This document shows positions 53,498 through 60,571 of a stretch of DNA of 64,000 bases, in pieces. Made by a program: the position numbers and the translations under genes. This DNA comes from Nitrosomonas sp. GTDB lineage: Bacteria > Pseudomonadota > Gammaproteobacteria > Burkholderiales > Nitrosomonadaceae. The stretch covers positions 2,170,001 to 2,234,000 of the forward strand of contig JADJBK010000006.1 of the NCBI GenBank assembly GCA_016703745.1. The letters run 5' to 3'. Under the pieces are notes generated by a model. That model made no database searches, was not told where the DNA came from, and was given only the letters and a program-made list of their open reading frames with translations. Every line of letters starts with the position of its first letter. Position 1 is the stretch's first letter.

Positions 53498-54406
53498 TTA
53501 TGCCTGTTTTCTTCTTCTTGCGAAGCCCAGCATGCCCAAGCCAGCAGCCAGTAAAGCTAATGTGGCAGGTTCAGGTACTTTGGCAGCCTCAGTTTCCGCA
53601 TTTGAAGAGTGGTTAATAGTGAATCTGTATGTACCTGGGTTAAGAAAAACACTGTTAGAAAAACTCGTGAGAGCTAACGTATACTCGTCGGTACCAGCAG
53701 TTGTTACGCCTCTGCTGGTATTCAATTCGCCCGGCGACCATCTAAAAAACTCAGCGCCATTTTGGGTGATTGTTGCGCTCCAAGCAATAGCGGCATTAGC
53801 AAGAACCTGATCTTGATGAAGCTCTGTATAAATTCTCGCTTGCGCATCAAACTCCAATCCAAAGTCAATGCCGACGCCACCTACTCCAAAGTCAAATGTT
53901 GTATTACTGGCTGCATTTGACTGAGCACCTGTTGAGCCAGTCATATTCTGAGTACCTTCAGAAACGACCCATACGTTACCTGCAGAACTTCCGCCGATCG
54001 TTTCCGTGAAAAGATTTTGATTATTGCCAAAGGTATCTGATCGACCGAAATTATCTTGAGTCGGATAGAAAGGGGCCGAAGTATTTAAAGTAATACCCGA
54101 GCAATTACCGATACAAGCAAGCTCAGCATCGTGACTATTCAACCCGCCAACGCCAACAGGGTTTTGAGTTCCTGTTATTGGTGCGCCGGGAATAGTCGCT
54201 GCCGCACTTGCCTGGGAAGTAGAAGCTGGGCTTAAACTCGAGAAGTCAGATCTATCTGCTTGCCTTCCAGCCGTATTATTAATAATCTTGACATCAAATA
54301 ACTCGAGGTAAGAGTAGGCAATAGCACCTGCCATTGCTTGGGAAGACATGCCTGCCGTTGCAGCGACCGCTACAGCGATCAGCGTTTTTTTCATTTTGTT
54401 CATCAT
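53498..54406 (-). CDS. PEP-CTERM sorting-domain protein
   Basis: 302 aa. Signal peptide MMNKMKKTLIAVAVAATAGM ending near SSQAMAG. A long beta-rich, Ser/Thr/Asn-rich exported region follows. The C-terminus carries VPEPATLALLAAGLGMLGFA then RRRKQA, a canonical PEP-CTERM tripartite signal that exosortase recognises. The mature protein is probably exported to the surface or matrix. AAGGAG lies 8 bases before ATG 54406. Downstream of a sigma-54 promoter and motif copy e. No exosortase is in the window. Confidence 0.9.
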   Translation of the reverse strand: MMNKMKKTLIAVAVAATAGMSSQAMAGAIAYSYLELFDVKIINNTAGRQADRSDFSSLSPASTSQASAAATIPGAPITGTQNPVGVGGLNSHDAELACIGNCSGITLNTSAPFYPTQDNFGRSDTFGNNQNLFTETIGGSSAGNVWVVSEGTQNMTGSTGAQSNAASNTTFDFGVGGVGIDFGLEFDAQARIYTELHQDQVLANAAIAWSATITQNGAEFFRWSPGELNTSRGVTTAGTDEYTLALTSFSNSVFLNPGTYRFTINHSSNAETEAAKVPEPATLALLAAGLGMLGFARRRKQA

Positions 54407-54487
54407 TAAAACTCCTTGTTGTTTGGTTTACAAAATCAGGTTAGCAGTAAATCAAGATTAACAAAAATTTCTCCTGCAATCATATAT

Positions 54488-54505
54488 AAGCATTATTTGT
54501 GCCAG
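54488..54505 (-). promoter_or_regulatory. Sigma-54 (-24/-12) promoter of the second PEP-CTERM gene
   Basis: On the minus strand CTGGCACAAATAATGCTTAT. TGGCAC matches the -24 box exactly and ATGC stands at the -12 position with 10 bases between GG and GC. It lies about 85 bp before the ATG. Confidence 0.7.
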
Positions 54506-54574
54506 TTTATTTAACCTGTTGTTTGTTAATGTAAAGTTATTGAAATACAAAAAATTTTTGAGATAATATGTAGC

Positions 54575-54594
54575 AAGTGTAAAAAAAATCGACA
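54575..54594. promoter_or_regulatory. Shared upstream motif, copy e
   Basis: AAGTGTAAAAAAAATCGACA, about 70 bp upstream of the -24 box of the second PEP-CTERM gene. The same motif as at 48153 and 51275-51504; likely the site of a sigma-54 activator. Confidence 0.55.
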
Positions 54595-54937
54595 GCGAAA
54601 GATATCAGTGAAGACATCGACGAGTCGAATCAACACAATCAATGGAATCAGACCCTACAGATAGAAAAATCCATCAATTTCATTTTGTAACCTCTTTGAT
54701 GAAACGAACTGCCAGTTGTTAACGCCATGATACCGACATGGGGTTCTGGCGGTGATTTTCCAACAGAGGACCTCACCTCATTAGTTCATGCCCATGCTGG
54801 GCGTACACAGGGTGGTCAACACGGACACTCCGCCGATAAAACCGGCTCCACGCCGGTTACCTTTACGCCAGGAGGCTGTTTGACGCTTTGATGTCATAAC
54901 GCTACAATGCGCAATGAACTAATATCTGGAGCATGCC
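54595..54937. other. Intergenic, repeat-like DNA, no gene seen
   Basis: About 340 bp. It contains one GGAATCAGACCCTACAG site related to the GGGTCAGACCC repeats farther on. A GC-richer block follows (54720-54890) with a hairpin-like AAAACCGGCTCCACGCCGGTT, possibly the end of an unidentified element. Confidence 0.4.
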
Positions 54938-55171
54938 ATGGGCGAGACATCAAAGCGTTCCACAGTTTATTTCGACCCGCAATTGCACGCTGCACTTCGG
55001 CTGAAGGCGGCCCATACGCATCGTTCCCTATCAGATATAGTCAACGATGCTGTGCGTGCGGCGTTGGCGGAGGATCAGGAAGATTTGGCGGCATTCGAGG
55101 AACGCATTTCTGAACCGACGATGAGCTACGAGGCCTTGCTAGACGATTTGAAGGCTCATGGCAAATTATAA
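54938..55171 (+). CDS. RelB/CopG-type ribbon-helix-helix antitoxin
   Basis: A 77-aa antitoxin. KRSTVYFDPQLHAALRLKAA is the RHH strand and first helix, and THRSLSDIVNDAVRAALAED the second; the acidic tail (FEERISEPTMSYEALLDDLK) would bind the toxin. It overlaps the toxin gene by 14 bases. The start is ATG 54938, just after CTGGAGCATGCC. Confidence 0.88.
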   Translation: MGETSKRSTVYFDPQLHAALRLKAAHTHRSLSDIVNDAVRAALAEDQEDLAAFEERISEPTMSYEALLDDLKAHGKL

Positions 55172-55421
55172 ATTTGTTTTCAAAGAATCGGTCGCAAAGG
55201 ATCTGCGGTCGATCCCGAACAAAGATGTTACCCGCCTTCTTCAGTGCATGCAGGCACTGCAGGAAAATCCGCGTCCTGTGGGCAGCGAAAAGCTTTCAGG
55301 ACAAGAACGTTACCGAATCCGACAAGGTGTATACCGAATTATTTATGAGGTGGCAGATGAGCTTCTTGTCGTGACAGTTGTGAAGGTTGGCCACCGAAAG
55401 CATACCTACAAGCGCAGCTAA
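55158..55421 (+). CDS. RelE-family toxin
   Basis: An 87-aa RelE-like mRNA interferase. MANYKFVFKESVAKDLRSIP starts it, SGQERYRIRQGVYRIIYEV is the core, and VVTVVKVGHRKHTYKRS the end with Arg, His and Tyr residues usual for catalysis. Translated in overlap with its antitoxin. Confidence 0.9.
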   Translation: MANYKFVFKESVAKDLRSIPNKDVTRLLQCMQALQENPRPVGSEKLSGQERYRIRQGVYRIIYEVADELLVVTVVKVGHRKHTYKRS

Positions 55422-55499
55422 TTGGGTAGCCGCATGAATTAATGGGTCTAATTAATGGCGTAATTAATGGGGTCCGAATTAATGGGGTCAGACCCTATA

Positions 55500-55572
55500 G
55501 ATTTATACCACCTTCTCATAAAAGATCACATCCCTGGCTACGCAGATACTTGAGAAGTTCATTTCTCTTCAT
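55500..55572 (-). pseudogene. hicA: hicA toxin remnant
   Basis: From ATG 55572 the frame reads MKRNELLKYLRSQGCDLL, then TGA, then EGGIN, and is cut off by a GGGTCAGACCC repeat. HicA normally reads ...LREGG.. here, so a CGA-to-TGA change is likely. The dsRNA-binding core with its catalytic His is lost. ATG overlaps the hicB stop. Confidence 0.65.
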
Positions 55573-55781
55573 ATTGCGATTTTTTCTTCCTTATAACCGC
55601 TGTCAGCGGCAGTCAGCGCATCCTGGCGGTTGAATTCCAAAGCCTCTCTTAGCGTGATCGCCAAGGTTTTCTTTAATTCGTCGCAAGTTTTTTCCTGGCA
55701 ATTTACACCCGGGATTTCTTCGACCCACCCCACCCACCAGCCGTCTTCCTGTTTTACAATTGCCGTATATTCGTTTTGCAT
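55569..55781 (-). CDS. hicB: HicB-family antitoxin
   Basis: A 70-aa HicB-like protein: MQNEYTAIVKQEDGWWVGWV, EEIPGVNCQEKTCDELKKTL, ITLREALEFNRQDAL. This is the partly degraded RNase H-like fold of HicB without a C-terminal DNA-binding domain. GGAGG stands before the ATG. Its partner hicA is broken, so the antitoxin is probably an orphan. Confidence 0.8.
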   Translation of the reverse strand: MQNEYTAIVKQEDGWWVGWVEEIPGVNCQEKTCDELKKTLAITLREALEFNRQDALTAADSGYKEEKIAI

Positions 55782-56074
55782 GATTATTACCTCCTTGCTC
55801 AGGAATCAAAGGGATCAGATTCGATCGATTTTTAAAATTATCGAGACAGACTATAGCACGCAGAATGTGGCGTGTGAGGGTGGGGCAAAAATGGAAAAAA
55901 GAAAAATAGAAAATTAAAAATAGGGTCAGACCCTAGAAAAATAGAGAAAAATAGGGTCAGAAAAATAGGGTCAAAAATAGGGGTCAAAAATAGGGTCAGA
56001 CCCTATAGATAATAGGCGTATCCGTGCTTATTTCCTTTACTTTTTACTATAATTCCTTTTTGGAGGATTAAGCG

Positions 56075-56209
56075 ATGCAGACCATCATTAATGTCGACGA
56101 TCAGTTGTTTATGCATGTCAAATTACAAGCAACCAAACAGGGATGCACCTTAAAAGATGTCATGGAAAATTCACCTCATCCCAAAGGATTCCTCTCTATC
56201 ACTCATTGA
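56075..56209 (+). pseudogene. Truncated VapB-like antitoxin fragment
   Basis: A 44-codon frame: MQTIINVDDQLFMHVKLQAT resembles the start of ribbon-helix-helix VapB antitoxins (DUF2191 type), with TLKDVMEN following. It then continues HPKGFLSITH, which looks unrelated. TTGGAGGATTAAGCG precedes the ATG, so it may still be translated. Its 3' end overlaps the convergent vapC. Confidence 0.5.
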
Positions 56210-56612
56210 ACCAGTTTTCAACTTTTAAATCGGGTATTCGAGAAAATTCTCGCTCATTCGCAGTCACCACGATTAAGTCTAACGAAAAAGCATGAGCGGC
56301 AATCAATAAATCATGGCAGCCAATTGGCAAACCTCTTTGCTCCAGATTGGCTAGGATGATTGCATAAGTCGCATCCGCAGAACCTTGAAAAGGCAACGTG
56401 GGCAAGCTTGCGAGAACTTGTTCGACATTAAAAGTTAGTTTTGGTGATCGCCTTTTAGCCGCGCCGTAACGTAATTCGCAAGCGACAATAATGCTGGTGC
56501 AGCTGTATTTTTCCCATCCTGAAACCAGCATTTTTTCGGCCAGCCTGCCCTGAGGATTTTTCACAAGCTCCGAGACTATATTGGTATCCAGCAAATAACG
56601 AAAGTCGCCCAT
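56199..56612 (-). CDS. vapC: VapC-family PIN-domain toxin
   Basis: 137 aa from ATG 56612 (MGDFRYLLDTNIVSELV). A PIN domain with acidic residues in YLLDTNIVSE, VACELRYGA, GCHDLLIAAHA and VTANEREFSRI. Start chosen directly after the vapB stop. A VapC of the FitB subgroup by its appearance. Confidence 0.9.
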   Translation of the reverse strand: MGDFRYLLDTNIVSELVKNPQGRLAEKMLVSGWEKYSCTSIIVACELRYGAAKRRSPKLTFNVEQVLASLPTLPFQGSADATYAIILANLEQRGLPIGCHDLLIAAHAFSLDLIVVTANEREFSRIPDLKVENWFNE

Positions 56613-56613
56613 C

Positions 56614-56850
56614 TTAGAAAATATCTTCAGGCTCGACAATCGGATCAACAATTTCGGGAAAATCCTCGTCCAGCATGGGCAAGATCGCCAGCAGTTCCTT
56701 CAAGCTTTTTTTTCTGACCGGTTCAATAATCAGTTTATCGCCTTCTTTGCGGATTATCGCTTCGGTACCTTCCAGTTCAAAATCGCGCGGAATTCGTATC
56801 GCCTGACTGCGGCCGTTTCTAAACAGGCTAACGTGTCGTTCGTTGTGCAT
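56614..56850 (-). CDS. vapB: VapB-type AbrB-fold antitoxin
   Basis: A 78-aa antitoxin. RHVSLFRNGRSQAIRIPRDF and TEAIIRKEGDKLIIEPV form the AbrB/SpoVT-like DNA-binding domain; an acidic C-terminus (DEDFPEIVDPIVEPEDIF) would bind VapC. ATG 56850 was preferred over a longer frame. It is one base before vapC. Confidence 0.9.
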   Translation of the reverse strand: MHNERHVSLFRNGRSQAIRIPRDFELEGTEAIIRKEGDKLIIEPVRKKSLKELLAILPMLDEDFPEIVDPIVEPEDIF

Positions 56851-56932
56851 GACAATCTCCAGATCATTGGTATATGAAAAAGCATATGCCAGGGTTGCCC
56901 ACGCGTCAAGCATTCCCCAAGATACAAGATAT

Positions 56933-56995
56933 GGGTCAGACCCTATAGATTACAGGCATATGCACGCTTATTTCCTTTGCTTTATGCTGCGTTCT
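56933..56995. repeat. Second flank of the vapBC module
   Basis: GGGTCAGACCCTATAGATTA, then CGCTTATTTCCTTTGCTTT, is a diverged direct repeat of 55993-56055. The two copies bracket the truncated antitoxin and the vapBC pair. Confidence 0.55.
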
Positions 56996-57338
56996 GCTTG
57001 GAGTATCTCGCGTCAATTATCTTGGCCGCTTTGACGACAATTATGATGGCCGGTTGAGTTTATTAGCTACTTCATGATTTTTTCTGGTTTTTCCTCCTAT
57101 AACTTTCACTGTCGATTTCGGTGATGGTTGCACTGGATTTTTCTGATCATTTGAGGCGAATAGTTGTTCTATTTAACGAAAAGGATCGGAAAACCCAGCC
57201 AGTCAGGCTCCTCCGCAGTATCAAACCCCTACGTGGAATGCGGCTCCTCCGTCTGTGACAAAGCTCACATGTACCTGGCAGATTTTCCGAGTATGCTCAG
57301 CAAGCGCACTATAAATAATAAATAACCGAGGAAGTGGT
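56996..57338. other. Intergenic, no gene seen
   Basis: About 340 bp upstream of the hydrolase gene, AT-rich then mixed. No element or RNA was recognised. GAGGAAGTGGT near 57329 is the ribosome site of the next gene. Confidence 0.5.
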
Positions 57339-58610
57339 ATGCAACCAGTCAGGGCAGCTGTTCTTTTGGGTATCGTTTCATATTTGATTTTTTCTGTTGC
57401 GCAGGGGCATACGCATGCCGGGCAATGGGAGAAAATCAGCATACCGGATGCGGTTATGACGGTGGTGGATGAGAATGGCGACTATCGCGATATCCGGCCC
57501 GGTTGCGCATTCAGTCATCTTCCCGATACGGCGGGTCTGCCGAACCAACCCTTTCATTTTTATTATCGAAAGGGTAAAGAAAGAGGTAACACCCTGATCT
57601 ATTTCAATGGCGGCGGCGCCTGCTGGAATGATGCAACCTGCATGACCTCGCTGGCACTGGGTGAACGGCCTGTTTATAATCCAGCAATCGACCATCCGGA
57701 AAATATACCGGGCAGTGTGGGCGGCATTCTGAAGCAGTATAAAAAGGACAATCCGGTACGGGACTGGAATATGGTGTTCATTCCGTATTGCACGGGAGAT
57801 GCGCATATTGGCTCAAAAGATACCGTTTACCGCGATCCGCTGGGGCTGATCAATGGAGGTAATCCGCTGATCGTGCAGCATCGTGGGTTTGATAATTTCA
57901 TGGCGGTGCGGGAGTGGATCAAACACAATACCAGCCGCAAGAAAACCGAACATGTGCTGGTAGCTGGCTCCAGCGCCGGAGATTACGGCGCACTGCTCAA
58001 TTTTCCCCGGCTACGCAATTTATATTCAAAACACACACAGGTCACTTTATTGGTGGATGCAGGGATGGGGGTGTTCACGCAGCCCTTTGTCGATCAAATT
58101 TTCAATCAAACGGATGGGGGGCGCTGGGGGGCTCAGGATAATCTCGCGACGTGGATTCCGGGGTTCGATCAGGCGGGGACCTACGATGCCACAACGTTGT
58201 ATCAGCAAATTATGGCAGGAGTGGCAGGCTTTTTCCCCAAAACCCGCATTGGTCAATACACCGCTGCCTGGGATGGGGTGCAGGTGTTATTCCTGAATGT
58301 CATGCTGCAGACTGATGCCGGATCGGTCAATCCACTGGATTGGGCGAATATTCCTCCCCAAACCTGGCTGAGCTGGCATACGAGAATGCGTAACACGCTG
58401 GAAGTAACGGCACGGAAAAAGAATGTGGGTTTCTATCTCGGCGCGGGGACCGATCACGCGGCCTTGATTGATGTATTCAGACCTAACTATTTTTTTGATG
58501 AGCACAGCGCGCAAGGCGTGTTTCTGACTGACTGGGTGAAACGGCTGCTCAAGGATGACAAAAAATTGCGCAACCTGCGCTGTGATGGAGATTGCGGCGC
58601 GCCATTCTGA
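57339..58610 (+). CDS. Pectin acetylesterase/Notum-like secreted hydrolase
   Basis: 423 aa with a signal peptide (AAVLLGIVSYLIFSVAQGHT). An alpha/beta hydrolase of the pectin acetylesterase (PAE/Notum) family: oxyanion block NTLIYFNGGGACWND, YCTGDAHIG, nucleophile elbow VAGSSAGDYGA, and the catalytic His in YLGAGTDHAALI. Eight or so cysteines are typical; pairs occur here in ACWNDATC and RCDGDCGAPF. Substrate unknown; family members deacetylate polysaccharides or remove lipid from proteins. A secreted esterase is unusual but not unknown in lithotrophs. Confidence 0.85.
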   Translation: MQPVRAAVLLGIVSYLIFSVAQGHTHAGQWEKISIPDAVMTVVDENGDYRDIRPGCAFSHLPDTAGLPNQPFHFYYRKGKERGNTLIYFNGGGACWNDATCMTSLALGERPVYNPAIDHPENIPGSVGGILKQYKKDNPVRDWNMVFIPYCTGDAHIGSKDTVYRDPLGLINGGNPLIVQHRGFDNFMAVREWIKHNTSRKKTEHVLVAGSSAGDYGALLNFPRLRNLYSKHTQVTLLVDAGMGVFTQPFVDQIFNQTDGGRWGAQDNLATWIPGFDQAGTYDATTLYQQIMAGVAGFFPKTRIGQYTAAWDGVQVLFLNVMLQTDAGSVNPLDWANIPPQTWLSWHTRMRNTLEVTARKKNVGFYLGAGTDHAALIDVFRPNYFFDEHSAQGVFLTDWVKRLLKDDKKLRNLRCDGDCGAPF

Positions 58611-58620
58611 TTGGTGGATC

Positions 58621-58636
58621 GTAACCGTCCAACGCT
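58621..58636. repeat. Solo IS66-type terminal repeat
   Basis: GTAACCGTCCAACGCT, identical to the first 16 bp of the IS66 derivative at 35384. It is followed within 3 bp by the end of an IS3-family remnant. Confidence 0.7.
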
Positions 58637-58638
58637 GG

Positions 58639-58900
58639 TGTGTCAACACTTTCCTGGACACAAAGTTAAGCAGAATTTTGCTGTAACTCGAAGTCAACGG
58701 GTGATATATATCCATTAGCTGAATGCAATCGCTCCCGGTTGTAAAACACTTCGATATATTCAAACACAGTCTGTTTGGCTTCTTCCCGGGAACGAAACGT
58801 TTCATGATGGATTAATTCGGTTTTTAAGGTATGGAAGAAGCTTTCCGACACGGCGTTGTCCCAGCAATTGCCCTTCCGGCTCATGCTTTGTTGGATGCCG
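58639..58900 (-). pseudogene. IS3-family transposase, C-terminal remnant
   Basis: From about 58895 to the stop near 58666 the frame reads GIQQSMSRKGNCWDNAVSES, FFHTLKTELIHHETFRSREE, FEYIEVFYNRERLHSANGYI: the end of an IS3 OrfB integrase with the catalytic Glu region. The IS end GTGTCCAGGAAAGTGTTGAC follows. The rest of OrfB and OrfA are missing. Confidence 0.8.
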
Positions 58901-59067
58901 TTCCGCTTTACCCCAATAACACGCAAAATTTAATTCCGATTGCCGGACAGAAAAGATACGTAGTTACTTTTTCTATTCGTTCAGCTTCTATTCAGTTTGC
59001 TTTCGCTATATTGGTTGCCAAGACAGAAACTTTTTTCTGTCGTCTAACTTGAAAAAGGAGAAACACC

Positions 59068-59424
59068 ATGAAAACTAATCATTCTCTATTCATTGGGGTC
59101 ACTTTGGTTTTTCTGTTGGCAGCCACATTTTTATTCTCTGCCAATGTACAGGCTCGTGACCGTCATCACGTTTATGGCAATCAATATAATCATTATTATG
59201 ATGACCATAATCGTGGGCATCGCCGACATCACCACAAACACGCAAAACATCATCGCCATAATCACCACAATAATTACTACCCTCAGGTAAGGAGAGATGC
59301 CTACTACGCTCCTCAGTACTATCAACCACCTTATGGTGGTTATCGTGAGATTTACTATGGCGGACGCAATGATTTCTTCATGGGGTTACGTTCTGGCAAC
59401 GCCAGTATTATGATAGGCTATTAG
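59068..59424 (+). CDS. Histidine-rich exported protein
   Basis: 118 aa. Signal peptide (MKTNHSLFIGVTLVFLLAAT, then FLFSANVQA). Mature part: a His/Tyr/Asn-rich stretch (residues 33-70: NQYNHYYDDHNRGHRRHHHK) followed by a Tyr/Pro/Gly-rich tail (APQYYQPPYGGYREIYYGG). The histidines suggest metal binding (inference). AAAAAGGAGAAACACC is a strong ribosome site. It lies just upstream of a PepSY/two-component operon. Confidence 0.7.
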   Translation: MKTNHSLFIGVTLVFLLAATFLFSANVQARDRHHVYGNQYNHYYDDHNRGHRRHHHKHAKHHRHNHHNNYYPQVRRDAYYAPQYYQPPYGGYREIYYGGRNDFFMGLRSGNASIMIGY

Positions 59425-59510
59425 AAATGCGGCGCCTGGCATCGAGCGGTTGAAGAGGTACCAGGCGCTGCGTTATCCGCTTCTGTTGCCTTATCTGAGT
59501 CATTTTATAA

Positions 59511-59810
59511 ATGAACTTATACGCTTGGTGCAAGTTATTTTTGTTTTTCAGTTTTTTCCTGATAGCCATGCAGATTGCAGGATATTCATTTTCGCAGCCG
59601 CAGGGCATGGTCTACTTGAAAACGGCCGATAACCGCACCAGGATTTCCCCGCAGGAAGCTGCAGTGATTGTGCAGCAATCAATTGGTGGTCGAGTACTAT
59701 CAGTCAATATGGACTCATCCGGTTATCGGGTAAAAATTCTGAACAATAAAGGACATATTCAGATTGTAACGGTCGATGTTCTTAGTGGCGCCATTCTGTC
59801 CACCCGGTAA
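59511..59810 (+). CDS. PepSY-domain exported protein
   Basis: 99 aa. An N-terminal membrane/signal helix (LFLFFSFFLIAMQIAGYSF), then a PepSY domain (ISPQEAAVIVQQSIGGRVLS, VDVLSGAILSTR). PepSY proteins are often inhibitors or modulators in the periplasm. The gene is 47 bp before the response regulator, a frequent pairing with PhoP/PhoQ-like systems. ATG 59511. Confidence 0.8.
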   Translation: MNLYAWCKLFLFFSFFLIAMQIAGYSFSQPQGMVYLKTADNRTRISPQEAAVIVQQSIGGRVLSVNMDSSGYRVKILNNKGHIQIVTVDVLSGAILSTR

Positions 59811-59857
59811 TCTGCAGTGTTCGGCTGGCAGCAATTTGGTTTATTGTTGAAATTGAC

Positions 59858-60538
59858 ATGCGCATTCTGGTTATAGAAGATGAACCCCAGTTGTTAAGCC
59901 AGATTTCCAGCCAATTGGCTAAGGCCGGATTTATGGTTGATCAGTGTAGCAATGGCAGGGAAGGTCTTTACATTGCAAGTGAATATCCGCTCGATGCCGC
60001 TATCGTGGATATAGGGCTGCCTGGCTTATCTGGACTGGAAATCGTCGCCACGTTACGCAAGCAGGGAAAATTACTTCCCATTCTGTTACTGACCGCACAG
60101 AGTAGCTGGCAGGACAAGGTTGTCGGGTTGGAAGCCGGTGCCGATGACTACCTCGCCAAGCCATTTCAATTTGAGGAGTTGCTTGCCAGAATCAAGGCGC
60201 TGCTGCGTCGCGCGGCAAGCATTGCGGACTCGGTATTGACGATGGGGCCGATTTGCCTGGATACCGCTACCCAGGTAGTCAGTATCAATAACGAGACCGT
60301 TAATCTCACTTCCTTCGAGTATCGCTTGCTGGAGCTTTTGATCCGTAACCAGGGAAACATCATTAACAAACAAACTATTACGGATTATCTTTATTCTCAT
60401 GGCGATGACCATGACAGCAATGTGCTCGAAGTGCTCATTAGCCGCTTACGCCGTAAACTCGATCCCGATGGAGTGCTCAATCCAATCCAGACGGTGCGTG
60501 GACGAGGGTATCGCTGCTCCGTGCAGTTGTCCCGGTAA
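59858..60538 (+). CDS. OmpR/PhoP-type response regulator
   Basis: 226 aa. Receiver domain MRILVIEDEPQLLSQISSQL with the phospho-Asp in AAIVDIGLPGLSGLEI and the Lys in ADDYLAKPFQFEELL; a winged-helix output domain (ETVNLTSFEYRLLELLIRNQ, VLEVLISRLRRKLDPDGV, TVRGRGYRCSV). It should control genes for envelope or metal stress together with the kinase 33 bp downstream. ATG 59858. Confidence 0.94.
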   Translation: MRILVIEDEPQLLSQISSQLAKAGFMVDQCSNGREGLYIASEYPLDAAIVDIGLPGLSGLEIVATLRKQGKLLPILLLTAQSSWQDKVVGLEAGADDYLAKPFQFEELLARIKALLRRAASIADSVLTMGPICLDTATQVVSINNETVNLTSFEYRLLELLIRNQGNIINKQTITDYLYSHGDDHDSNVLEVLISRLRRKLDPDGVLNPIQTVRGRGYRCSVQLSR

Positions 60539-60571
60539 CCCGTTCTTTTTGCATCGTTGATTAACGCCAGT

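Larger units (their letters stand above)
55485..56010. repeat. GGGTCAGACCC repeat cluster
   Basis: GGGTCAGACCCTATAG occurs at 55485 and 55993, with about five tandem AAAAATAGGGTCA(G) units at 55916-56010. Each unit is a small palindrome (GGGTC/GACCC). A further full copy is at 56933. This pattern resembles REP sequences mobilised by RAYT transposases; no transposase is present. Confidence 0.65.
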
